Shown: piece by piece, positions 46,325-57,395 of the stretch | Position numbering within the stretch: position 1 is the stretch's first letter | Layout: every line of letters begins with the position of its first letter | Source: ZCTH02-B3 sp036563895 | GTDB taxonomy: Bacteria; Bacillota; Bacilli; Paenibacillales; Paenibacillaceae | Length of the DNA stretch: 64,000 nt | Assembly (NCBI GenBank): GCA_036563895.1 | Contig: DATCLN010000202.1 | Span: 1-64,000 of the forward strand | Reading direction: 5' to 3' | Notes under the pieces: model-generated | Told to the model about the DNA's origin: nothing | Databases searched by the model: none | The model's input: only the letters and a program-made list of their open reading frames with translations | Made by a program: the position numbers and the translations under genes

Positions 46325-46338
<14 letters not shown>
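45193..46338 (+). CDS. carA: Carbamoyl-phosphate synthase small (glutaminase) subunit
   Basis: 381 residues from the ATG at 45193; GGAGTGA overlaps the pyrC stop. N-terminal CarA domain: [21 protein letters not shown]-terminal class I glutamine amidotransferase: nucleophile Cys in [16 protein letters not shown] near residue 240, and His/Glu in [14 protein letters not shown]. It supplies ammonia from glutamine to CarB. Overlaps carB by 14 bases. Confidence 0.97.
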
Positions 46339-49585
<3,247 letters not shown>

Positions 49586-49628
49586 AGCGGACCGGTCCTT
49601 CCGCCGGGAAAGGAGAGGCCTGCGCGAG

Positions 49629-50360
49629 ATGAACACGAGGGAAGCGGCCGCCAAGGTGATGGTGGCCCTGGACAAGCCGGACGCGGCGGAGGCCCTGCGC
49701 GTCGCGGAAGCGCTGCGGCCTTTCGGCTGCTGGGTGAAAATCGGCATGGAACTCTTTTACGCCGGGGGGCCGGACATCGTCCGCGAGTGCCGCCGGCTGG
49801 GATTCCGCATCTTTGTCGATCTCAAGCTGCACGACATTCCCAACACGGTGAAAGGGGCGGCGCGCAGCCTCGCCAGGCTAGGCGCGGACATGATCAACGT
49901 GCACGCGGCCGGGGGCACGGAGATGATGCGCGCGGCGGCGGAGGGAGCGGCGGAAGGCGCGGAGGCCGCTGGGCTTGCCGCCCCGCCGCTGATCGTCGCC
50001 GTGACCCAGCTGACCAGCACGACCCGGGAAATGATGAACGAGGAAATCGGCATCCCGGGCGAAGTGGAAGATGTCGTCGTGCGGTACGCCATGCTGGCGA
50101 AAAGAGCGGGCCTGCACGGCGTCGTCGCTTCCCCCCTGGAAGCGGCGGCGGTGAAGCGCGCGTGCGGCCGCGATTTTCTGGCGGTGACCCCCGGTATCCG
50201 TCCGGCGGGACACGCGGCCGGGGACCAGCGCCGGATCGCCACCCCCCTTGAGGCTTTGCGTGCGGGAGCGGATTTTCTGGTGGTGGGCAGGCCCGTCACC
50301 GCCGCGTCCGATCCCGCCGCCGCGCTGGAACAAATCCTGAAGGAGATGACCGAGGCGTGA
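49629..50360 (+). CDS. pyrF: Orotidine 5'-phosphate decarboxylase
   Basis: 243 residues. AAAGGAGAGG lies 11 bases before the ATG. N-terminal [15 protein letters not shown] and [15 protein letters not shown]. The catalytic network is [19 protein letters not shown], and the phosphate end is [17 protein letters not shown]. It decarboxylates OMP to UMP. pyrD and pyrK normally precede it in Bacillus but are absent here. Its stop overlaps the pyrE start (GTGA). Confidence 0.95.
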   Translation: MNTREAAAKVMVALDKPDAAEALRVAEALRPFGCWVKIGMELFYAGGPDIVRECRRLGFRIFVDLKLHDIPNTVKGAARSLARLGADMINVHAAGGTEMMRAAAEGAAEGAEAAGLAAPPLIVAVTQLTSTTREMMNEEIGIPGEVEDVVVRYAMLAKRAGLHGVVASPLEAAAVKRACGRDFLAVTPGIRPAGHAAGDQRRIATPLEALRAGADFLVVGRPVTAASDPAAALEQILKEMTEA

Positions 50361-51019
50361 ACGTCCCGAACCTGGAAAGCCTGCCCGCCCGCATCGCGGG
50401 ATTGCTGCTGGAGATCGGCGCGGTGACGCTGCGTCCGGACGAACCGTTCACCTGGACCAGCGGGCTGCGCTCGCCCATCTATTGCGACAACCGGCTGACC
50501 ATCTCCCATCCGCCCATCCGCGAAGAGATCGCCGAAGGCTTCGCGGCGCTGATCCGCCTCCACCATCCGGCGTGCGAGGTGGTGGCCGGGATCGCCACCG
50601 GCGGCATTCCCCACGCCGCCTGGGTGGCGCAGAAGCTGAACCTGCCGATGGTGTACGTGCGCGGCAAGGCCAAGGAACACGGCAAGGGAAACCGGATCGA
50701 GGGGCGTCTTGCGCCCGGACAGAAGGTGGTGCTCATCGAGGACCTCGTCTCCACCGGCGGCAGCTCCCTCCAGGCCGCTATGGCCGTGCGGGAGGAGGGA
50801 GCGGAGGTGCTGGGCGTGCTGGCCATTTTCACGTACCAGTTTCCGGAAGCCGCGCGGGCGTTTGAAGAGGCGGGCGTTCCGCTTCGGACGCTGACGGACT
50901 ACGGAACGCTGATCGGCGAAGCGCGCAGGCGCGGCCTCATCGGCGAGCGTGAACTTGCCCTGCTTCAGGCCTGGCGGGAAAATCCGCGGGAATGGGGCCG
51001 CGCGGAGCAGGCCCGATAG
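50357..51019 (+). CDS. pyrE: Orotate phosphoribosyltransferase
   Basis: 220 residues, GTG start overlapping the pyrF stop. Ends of the active site: [37 protein letters not shown] (flexible loop with catalytic Lys), and the PRPP motif [17 protein letters not shown] near residue 125. It couples orotate to PRPP to form OMP. It is the last gene of the operon and is followed by a strong terminator. Confidence 0.96.
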   Translation: MNVPNLESLPARIAGLLLEIGAVTLRPDEPFTWTSGLRSPIYCDNRLTISHPPIREEIAEGFAALIRLHHPACEVVAGIATGGIPHAAWVAQKLNLPMVYVRGKAKEHGKGNRIEGRLAPGQKVVLIEDLVSTGGSSLQAAMAVREEGAEVLGVLAIFTYQFPEAARAFEEAGVPLRTLTDYGTLIGEARRRGLIGERELALLQAWRENPREWGRAEQAR

Positions 51020-51028
51020 AGACGACTG

Positions 51029-51057
51029 ACTCCTGCCGTTCGCGGCAGGAGTTTTTT
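51029..51057 (+). terminator. Strong terminator of the pyr operon
   Basis: Perfect 10-base stem ACTCCTGCCG / CGGCAGGAGT closed by a stable TTCG loop, then TTTTTT. Confidence 0.95.
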
Positions 51058-51397
51058 GTGTGTGCCGCAATGCCTCCATCACCCGCGCGACACCTCCCCG
51101 GAGGCCATGCAGTCGAAAAATCGGCTCCCCCGTCAGTCCCCCGGCTGCCGCCCGGACAAGTCAATCCGCCGACCACAAAACCGTCACCCCGAGAAGGACA
51201 AGTGCGCAGAAAATGCCCTCGTTCCGGAACCGTCTCCGGACAGGGCGGCTTTTTCGTCTCCGCCGCGCGTACCGTCCGTCCCTCGGTCCCGGGTCGGAGG
51301 CGAAAACCTCCCGCGGACCGTACCGCCGGCAGGATCACATTTTTTACAATGGCAACCGTGATCGAAATTTTGCCGATGCGAGGAAGGAGCAAAGCCC
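51058..51397 (+). other. 340-base intergenic region before the ABC exporter genes
   Basis: No coding sequence with a start signal or family match on either strand. A TACAAT -10-like box at 51345-51350 precedes the ABC ATPase gene but has no clear -35. GTTCCGGAACCG-type short palindromes are present near 51220. GGAAGGAG is the ATPase ribosome-binding site near 51382. Confidence 0.5.
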
Positions 51398-52327
51398 ATG
51401 CCCGTACTGGAAGTGCGCCGCCTGCGCAAGACTTTCGGCGCGGTGACGGCGGTGTCGGACATCAGCTTCTCGGTGGAGCGCGGCGAAGTGTTCACGATCA
51501 TTGGCCCGAACGGAGCGGGGAAGACGACGACGCTGGAGATGATCGAAGGCCTGCTTGTCCCGGACGCCGGCGAAATCTCGTTCGGCGGGCTCACCTGGGA
51601 GAAGGACGCCCATGCCATCCGGGAGATGATCGGCGTCCAGCCGCAATCCGGCGCACTGTTCGATTTGCTCACGGTGGAGGAACATCTGCGCCTGTTCGCT
51701 TCCTTCTACCGGAAGTCGCGGCCCGTCGAGGAAATCCTCGAAATGATCAACCTTCAGGATCACCGGAACAAGAGGGTCAAGGTGCTGTCCGGGGGGCAAC
51801 GGCAGCGGCTGGCCATCGGCCTGGCGATGATCAACGATCCGGACCTCATCTTCCTCGACGAGCCGACGACCGGCCTGGACCCGCAGGCTCGCCTGAACAT
51901 TTGGGACATCATTTTGAGGCTCAAGGAAATGGGCAAAACGACGATTCTGACGACGCACTACATGGAAGAGGCGGAAAAGCTGAGCGACCGCGTCTGCATT
52001 GTCGACCAGGGCGCCGTGGTCGCCCTTGACACGCCGGCGGCCCTCATCGGCCGGCTGACGAAGGAGCGGGAAATCCGCCTCGGATTCGAAGACGGCGAGG
52101 CGGCCGCACGGGAGGCGGAAGAATTGCTGCGGCGTCTGGGGAACATCACCCGGATGGAACGGGAAGCGGGACAGCTCCGCATCTGGACGGATCGGCCCGA
52201 AGCCGCGCTGCACGGCCTGTTCGGCTTCACCCAGGAGCAGGGGTACCGGGTGGAGCGGCTTTCGATCCGGGAAATGAGCCTGGAAGACGTATTCATCGCC
52301 TTCACGGGCAAGGAATGGAGGGACTGA
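51398..52327 (+). CDS. ABC transporter ATP-binding protein, DrrA/CcmA type
   Basis: 309 residues. Walker A TIIGPNGAGKTTTLEMIEG near residue 38, signature VLSGGQRQRLAIGLAM near 134, Walker B LIFLDEPTTGLDPQA near 153 and switch His in TTHYMEEAEKLSD. The C-terminal 80 residues (LSIREMSLEDVFIAFTG) are the DUF4162-like regulatory tail of multidrug and antibiotic export ATPases. Pairs with the permease gene that begins 2 bases after its stop. Substrate unknown. Confidence 0.9.
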   Translation: MPVLEVRRLRKTFGAVTAVSDISFSVERGEVFTIIGPNGAGKTTTLEMIEGLLVPDAGEISFGGLTWEKDAHAIREMIGVQPQSGALFDLLTVEEHLRLFASFYRKSRPVEEILEMINLQDHRNKRVKVLSGGQRQRLAIGLAMINDPDLIFLDEPTTGLDPQARLNIWDIILRLKEMGKTTILTTHYMEEAEKLSDRVCIVDQGAVVALDTPAALIGRLTKEREIRLGFEDGEAAAREAEELLRRLGNITRMEREAGQLRIWTDRPEAALHGLFGFTQEQGYRVERLSIREMSLEDVFIAFTGKEWRD

Positions 52328-52329
52328 CG

Positions 52330-53445
52330 TTGCTCGCATGGAAACAGTTTCCCCAGATGTTTGCGGCCCATCTGAAAATCACGTTCCGGGAAAAGGCGGT
52401 CTGGTTCTGGAACATTTTCTTTCCCGTCATCCTGATGGTGCTGTTCACGATCATTTTCGGCGGCAACGCCAACGAGTTCAAGGCGCAGGTGGCGGTGGCC
52501 GACACGCGGCCGACCGAGGCGTCGGCGCAGCTTCTGGATCAGCTCCGGCAGCTTCCCGGGCTGAAAATCCGCGGCGAAGGCCCGGTAACGCCTGAAGAAG
52601 GCCGGCAGCTGGTGCTGGACAAAAAGGTGTTCGCCCTCATCGAGCTTCCTTCGGAGGAAGACCCCGCCGTCCGCCTCGTCATCCACCGCGAGAACGAGCG
52701 CAACATCACCGCCCAGGCTCTGGCCGGCATGCTGGAACAATTCGTCCAGCAGGCAAACTACGCGGCCCTGGGAGCGGAGCCGGTCTTCCGCCTGGATGTC
52801 GAGACGGTCACCACGGGCGGCGACGAGCTCAAGTTCCAGGATTACCTGATGACCGGCATGATCGCCCTGTCGCTGGCGCAAAGCGGGCTGTTCGGCATGG
52901 TCGGCCTGGTGGAAATGCGGCGGAAAGGCGTGCTCCGGAGGCTTCGCCTGACGCCGGCCAGCACGGCGATGTTCGGCATCGCGGACATGGCCGTCCGGTT
53001 CGTGCTCGGCGTTCTGCAGATCACGCTGCTCACGGCGGTGGGCGTGTTCGGTTTCGGCGCGAAGCTGCAGCTGCACCTGGTCAGCCTGGCCGTCGCCTTC
53101 TTCGTCGGCGTCCTGGCGTTCAACGCCATCGGCTACCTGTTCTCCGCCGTCAGCAAGTCGCAGGAGGCCTATATGGCCCTGGCCAACATCGCCTCCTTCC
53201 TGATGATGTTCATCAGCGGCGTGTTCTTTCCCGTGGATTCGCTCCCGGAATGGCTGCAGCCGCTGGCGCGGGTGCTGCCCCTGACCTACTTCGTCGACGG
53301 CATCCGCGACGGCATGGTGTACGCGCGGGGCATCGCGGACGCCTCGTTCTGGATCGCCGTCGCGGTGATGGCGGCGTGGGGCATCCTGGCGTTCCTCATC
53401 GGGGCTAGGCTGTACAAAGCAAAATCGATCGCGGCGGCGCGCTGA
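52330..53445 (+). CDS. ABC-2 type permease, DrrB-like
   Basis: About 371 residues from the TTG at 52330, which has GGAGGGA 6 bases upstream; an in-frame ATG at 52315 precedes that site. One N-terminal helix (FWNIFFPVILMVLFTIIFGG), a large extracellular domain (about 45-170), then five helices with the ABC-2 pattern ending in FFPVDSLPEWLQPLARVLPL and TYFVDGIRDGM. Forms an exporter with the preceding ATPase. Substrate cannot be predicted. Confidence 0.88.
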   Translation: MLAWKQFPQMFAAHLKITFREKAVWFWNIFFPVILMVLFTIIFGGNANEFKAQVAVADTRPTEASAQLLDQLRQLPGLKIRGEGPVTPEEGRQLVLDKKVFALIELPSEEDPAVRLVIHRENERNITAQALAGMLEQFVQQANYAALGAEPVFRLDVETVTTGGDELKFQDYLMTGMIALSLAQSGLFGMVGLVEMRRKGVLRRLRLTPASTAMFGIADMAVRFVLGVLQITLLTAVGVFGFGAKLQLHLVSLAVAFFVGVLAFNAIGYLFSAVSKSQEAYMALANIASFLMMFISGVFFPVDSLPEWLQPLARVLPLTYFVDGIRDGMVYARGIADASFWIAVAVMAAWGILAFLIGARLYKAKSIAAAR

Positions 53446-53492
53446 AAAGCGTCGGGACGCACGGACCAAACCGACGTGCCGCGCTGAACATG

Positions 53493-53529
53493 ACGAAGGG
53501 CGGCTTCCAAACGGAAACCGCCCTTCGGT
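53493..53529. terminator. Inverted repeat between convergent permease and glnS genes
   Basis: CGAAGGGCGG-CTTCC pairs with GGAAA-CCGCCCTTCG around AAAC. Neither side has a proper T tract, so it may be a weak bidirectional terminator or an mRNA-end hairpin. Confidence 0.5.
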
Positions 53530-53590
53530 CTTGGCCGGGGATCTGTCTGCCGGCAAGCGCCCGGGCGGAAGCCCGGGCTGTCGCCGCCCG

Positions 53591-55321
53591 TCAGCGGGCA
53601 TCGGCCGGCAGCTCGTAGGAGCTTTTGAGCGACACGATCCGGTTGAACACCAGACGCCCGCCGCCGGAATCTTTGGGGTCCACGTTGAAGTATCCGTGGC
53701 GGAAAAACTGGAACTTGTCCTGGGGCTTTGCATCCTTCAGGCCGGGTTCCACGAAGCCGTGCAGGATCTCCAGGGATTTGGGGTTGATCCGGCTGAGGAA
53801 CGACGCGGCCGCATCCGCGTCCTCGCCGGCGTCGCCTTCGGCCTCCCCGTTGTCCGCGACCCCGGCGCTTTCGTCCAGAATCAGCGGCTCATACAGCCTG
53901 AACTCCGCCGGCACCGCGTGGGAAGCCTCCACCCAGTGGATGGTGCCCTTGACCTTGCGGGCGTTGAAGCCGGTGCCGCTTTTCGTGGCCGGATCATACG
54001 TGCAGCGCAGTTCCACGATTTCGCCCGCCTCGTTTTTCACCACTTCCTCGCAGCGGATGAAGTACGCGTGTTTCAGGCGCACCTCGTTGCCCGGGAACAG
54101 GCGGTGGTATTTCGGCGGCGGATTTTCCATGAAATCCTCGCGCTCGATGTAGATTTCCCGCGAGAACGGAATGCGCCGCGTGCCCATTTCCGGATTTTCC
54201 GGATTGTTCTCGGCGTCCAGCCATTCGATCTGGCCTTCCGGGTAATTCACGATGACCACCTTGAGCGGCCGGAGCACGGCCATCGTGCGCGGCGCCTTCA
54301 GCTTCAGATCCTCGCGCACGAAGTGCTCCAGCATCCGCCAGTCGACGACGCTGTTGCTTTTGGCCACGCCGATCTCGCGGCAGAAGGCGCGGATCGCATC
54401 CGGCGTGAAGCCCCTGCGGCGCAGGCCGGCGATGGTCGGCATGCGGGGATCGTCCCAGCCGTCGACGATGCCCCGGTCCACCAGCAGCTTGAGGTACCGC
54501 TTGCTGAGCACCGTCTGCGTCAGGTTGAGCCGGTTGAATTCATACTGGCGGGGAACCGATTCGACTTCACACTCCCGGATCACCCAGTCGTAAAGCGGCC
54601 GATGGTCTTCGAATTCCAGGGTGCAGATCGAATGGGTGACCCCCTCGATGGCGTCGCTCAGCGGATGGGCGAAATCGTACATCGGGTAGATGCACCATTT
54701 GTCCCCGGTGTGGTGGTGCCGGGCGTGGACGATCCGGTACAGCACCGGGTCGCGCAGGTTGATGTTGGGCGACGCCATATCGATCTTGGCCCGCAGGGTT
54801 CTCGAGCCTTCGGGAAATTCCCCTTCGCGCATCCGGCGGAACAGGTCCAGGTTCTCCTCGACGGAGCGGTCCCGGTACGGGCTGGGGATTCCGGGTTCGG
54901 TCAGGGTGCCGCGGGTGCGGCGGATTTCCTCCGGCGACAGATCGCAGACGTACGCCTTGCCCTTGCGGATGAGGCGAACGGCATATTCGTACATCTGCTC
55001 GAAATAGTCCGACGCGAAGCACAGATTGTCCCATTCGTAACCCAGCCAGCGGACGTCCTCCATGATCGCCTTCACGTATTCTTCGCTTTCCTTCAGCGGG
55101 TTGGTGTCGTCAAAGCGGAGGTTCGTCCGCCCGCCGAATTCGTCGGCCAGATCGAAGTTCAGGCAAATCGACTTGGCGTGGCCGATGTGCAGGTAACCGT
55201 TGGGCTCGGGAGGGAAGCGGGTGACGACTTCCTTCACCCGCCCTGAGGCGACGTCTTCGGCGATGATGTTGCGAATAAAGTTCGAGGAGGGGGTTTGCGT
55301 TTCCGGCAATTTCGCGCTCAA
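53591..55321 (-). CDS. glnS: Glutaminyl-tRNA synthetase
   Basis: 576 residues, TTG start preceded by GGAAGGATC. HIGH motif within [18 protein letters not shown], and the GlnRS-typical [34 protein letters not shown] follows, and the KMSKS equivalent is VLSKRYLK near residue 275. The anticodon-binding beta-barrels fill the C-terminal 220 residues. The sequence is GlnS rather than a non-discriminating GltX, so tRNA-Gln can be charged directly. There is no YqeY domain at the C-terminus, unlike the fused form in some Firmicutes. An Ala/Asp/Glu-rich insert lies near residue 500. Confidence 0.95.
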   Translation of the reverse strand: MSAKLPETQTPSSNFIRNIIAEDVASGRVKEVVTRFPPEPNGYLHIGHAKSICLNFDLADEFGGRTNLRFDDTNPLKESEEYVKAIMEDVRWLGYEWDNLCFASDYFEQMYEYAVRLIRKGKAYVCDLSPEEIRRTRGTLTEPGIPSPYRDRSVEENLDLFRRMREGEFPEGSRTLRAKIDMASPNINLRDPVLYRIVHARHHHTGDKWCIYPMYDFAHPLSDAIEGVTHSICTLEFEDHRPLYDWVIRECEVESVPRQYEFNRLNLTQTVLSKRYLKLLVDRGIVDGWDDPRMPTIAGLRRRGFTPDAIRAFCREIGVAKSNSVVDWRMLEHFVREDLKLKAPRTMAVLRPLKVVIVNYPEGQIEWLDAENNPENPEMGTRRIPFSREIYIEREDFMENPPPKYHRLFPGNEVRLKHAYFIRCEEVVKNEAGEIVELRCTYDPATKSGTGFNARKVKGTIHWVEASHAVPAEFRLYEPLILDESAGVADNGEAEGDAGEDADAAASFLSRINPKSLEILHGFVEPGLKDAKPQDKFQFFRHGYFNVDPKDSGGGRLVFNRIVSLKSSYELPADAR

Positions 55322-55436
55322 GATCCTTCCAACCTTTCCACCACTGGCATGTCCATTTTATTAATCATACACAAAACGGCGCCCGCAGATAAGGCCTTTC
55401 TCAGGATTCTCATGATTCTCATAAAAAAACCCGTCA

Positions 55437-55465
55437 TTGCGTAACTTTTTCCTATTTCGTATCGT
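55437..55465 (+). promoter_or_regulatory. Candidate sigma-A promoter of the transport cluster
   Basis: TTGCGT, 17-base spacer, TATCGT, about 50 bases before the ATPase start, in an AT-rich patch between divergent glnS and the cluster. Just upstream GATTCTCAT occurs twice in tandem (near 55406-55421). Confidence 0.42.
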
Positions 55466-55513
55466 TATATCAGTTTGAAAAATGTTTTTGAAAAAGGTGT
55501 GGGAGGAACGGGC

Positions 55514-56311
55514 ATGTTCGCCAAATTTCGACGGCGGGCGGAGATTCCGCGGCCGGCGGAATCCGCATCGGACCAACCCCCGCAGCCGTCAACGGCGCCC
55601 GGCCTGGCCGGGGATGCGCCGGAGCCGGACGAATCCGGGCCGATTTTGTCCGTCCGCGGCGTGGAGCGGACCTTCGAGGTGGGCGGCAAGCCCCTCAGGG
55701 TGCTCAAGGGGATCGACCTGGATCTGTATCCCCGGCAGCTGGTCATGCTGCGCGGGCGTTCCGGTTCCGGGAAGACGACCCTGCTTAACCTGATGGGCGG
55801 GCTGGACACGCCGACCAGGGGCGAAATCTGGTTTCGCGGGCAGCCCCTCCACGCGTGGGACGACGACCGGCGCACGGAGGTCAGGCGGAAGGAGATCGGC
55901 TTCATTTTCCAGTCCTACGCGCTGCTTCCGCTTCTGTCGGCCTACGAAAACGTGGAGCTGTCGCTGAGGATCGCCGGCGTGCCCCGATCCGAATGGAAAA
56001 GCCGCGCCACGGCCTGCCTGGAAATGGTCGGACTGGGCAAGCGGATGCACCATCGCCCGTACGAGCTGTCCGGGGGCGAACAGCAGCGGGTGGCCATCGC
56101 CAAAGCCATCGCGCACCGGCCAAGGCTGCTTCTGGCCGACGAGCCGACCGCCGAGGTGGACTCGCAGATGGCGGCGCAGATCATCGCGATGTTCCGCGAA
56201 ATCGTCGCCAGGGAGAACATCACCATCTGCATGACCACCCACGATCCCACAATTTTGGAGGTTGCGGATCATGTCTATGAAATGGCCGACGGGGTTCTTG
56301 CCGCCGTCTGA
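55514..56311 (+). CDS. ABC transporter ATPase, LolD/MacB type
   Basis: 265 residues from the ATG at 55514 after GGGAGGAA. A 45-residue polar leader precedes the domain. Walker A is MLRGRSGSGKTTLLNLMGGL near residue 78, signature YELSGGEQQRVAIAKAIA near 185, and Walker B RLLLADEPTAEVDSQ. FQSYALLPLLSAYENVELSL is typical of MacB/LolD-type (type VII) ATPases, which drive mechanotransmission or export rather than import. First gene of a co-directional cluster; it overlaps the adaptor gene by 41 bases. Confidence 0.9.
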   Translation: MFAKFRRRAEIPRPAESASDQPPQPSTAPGLAGDAPEPDESGPILSVRGVERTFEVGGKPLRVLKGIDLDLYPRQLVMLRGRSGSGKTTLLNLMGGLDTPTRGEIWFRGQPLHAWDDDRRTEVRRKEIGFIFQSYALLPLLSAYENVELSLRIAGVPRSEWKSRATACLEMVGLGKRMHHRPYELSGGEQQRVAIAKAIAHRPRLLLADEPTAEVDSQMAAQIIAMFREIVARENITICMTTHDPTILEVADHVYEMADGVLAAV

Positions 56312-57392
56312 ACCGAAAGAAGACCGGCGTTTCCGGGCCGGGCGAAAGGCGCCTTTCGCGGTCCGGTCCGCGCTGGCGGTCCTGCTGGCGCTGCCGCTGC
56401 TCCTTGCGGGCTGCAGCCTGCTGCCCGACGAGCCGGAAGAAGAATACCTGGAAGACATCGCCCTCCCGCAGATTTCCAAAAAACCGGAGTACGAAGTGAC
56501 CACGCAGACGCTGGAGACCACCGTGACGGGCTCCGGCAGGCTCCTTTCGACACAGGAAACGACGCTGTACTTCACCCTGGACAACCGCCGGATCAAGCGG
56601 CTGTACGTCATGCCCGGCGACTGGGTGGAGGCGGGCCAGCCCGTCGCCGAGCTGGACGTGGACGATCTGCGCAACCAGCTGCGCATGCAGCGGCTCGCCT
56701 TCCAAAAGGAAGAGCTGGCGATGAAGGAGCTGCTTCGCCGGCGCGACGAGATGGATCCGGTGGAATTCGAAACGCAGCGCATCCAGTTTGAAGAAAAACG
56801 GCAGGCGCTCGTCGACCTGGAAGAGCAAATCGCCCAGGCGGTCCTGACGGCGCCGTTCGCGGGAACCGTCGTCTCGCTGTCCGTGCAGGAAGGCGGGCAG
56901 GTGAAGGCGTACGATCCGGTGGCCGTCATCGCCAACGCCCGGGAACTGATCGCGGCCGTTTCCCTGTCGTCCAGCGACGTGAACAAGGTCGCCCCCGGCA
57001 TGGAGGTGCGCCTTAACATCAACAACGTCGGCGAACGGATGGGCGTCGTCAAGGCGCTGCCCACGTCGCAACAAAACTCGGGCGGCTGGCCCTGGGGGCA
57101 GCCGCAGCAGCCCGACCGGCTTGACCAGTACTTGCTGGTGGAGGTCAAGGATCTGCCCGACACGGCCCAGCGCGGCACGCCGCTGACCGCCACGGTGATC
57201 CTGAACCGCAAGGAAAACGCCGTCGTCATTCCCCTCGCCGCCCTGCGGACCATCGGCACGCGCACCTACGTGCAGGTGGTGGAGCCCGACGGCACCAAGC
57301 GGGAAGTGGACGTCCGGGTCGGCCAGCAGACGTCGACCGTCGCCGAAATCCTCGAGGGCCTCGTCCCCGGGCAAAAAGTAGTGGGAAGGTAG
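56271..57392 (+). CDS. MacA/HlyD-like periplasmic adaptor lipoprotein
   Basis: 373 residues from the ATG at 56271, 9 bases after GGAGG. A long basic N-region, a hydrophobic core and lipobox LLLAGC place the lipidated Cys near residue 47. Then come a barrel/lipoyl-like half (VTGSGRLLSTQETTLYF, VMPGDWVEAGQPVAELD), an alpha-helical hairpin (about 140-190, KEELAMKELLRRRDEMDP) and the returning half (APFAGTVVSLSVQEGGQVKA). This is the membrane-fusion-protein order. It should sit outside the membrane and join the ATPase and the FtsX-like permease. A Trp/Pro/Gln-rich insert is near 270. Confidence 0.88.
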   Translation: MSMKWPTGFLPPSEPKEDRRFRAGRKAPFAVRSALAVLLALPLLLAGCSLLPDEPEEEYLEDIALPQISKKPEYEVTTQTLETTVTGSGRLLSTQETTLYFTLDNRRIKRLYVMPGDWVEAGQPVAELDVDDLRNQLRMQRLAFQKEELAMKELLRRRDEMDPVEFETQRIQFEEKRQALVDLEEQIAQAVLTAPFAGTVVSLSVQEGGQVKAYDPVAVIANARELIAAVSLSSSDVNKVAPGMEVRLNINNVGERMGVVKALPTSQQNSGGWPWGQPQQPDRLDQYLLVEVKDLPDTAQRGTPLTATVILNRKENAVVIPLAALRTIGTRTYVQVVEPDGTKREVDVRVGQQTSTVAEILEGLVPGQKVVGR

Positions 57393-57395
57393 CCG

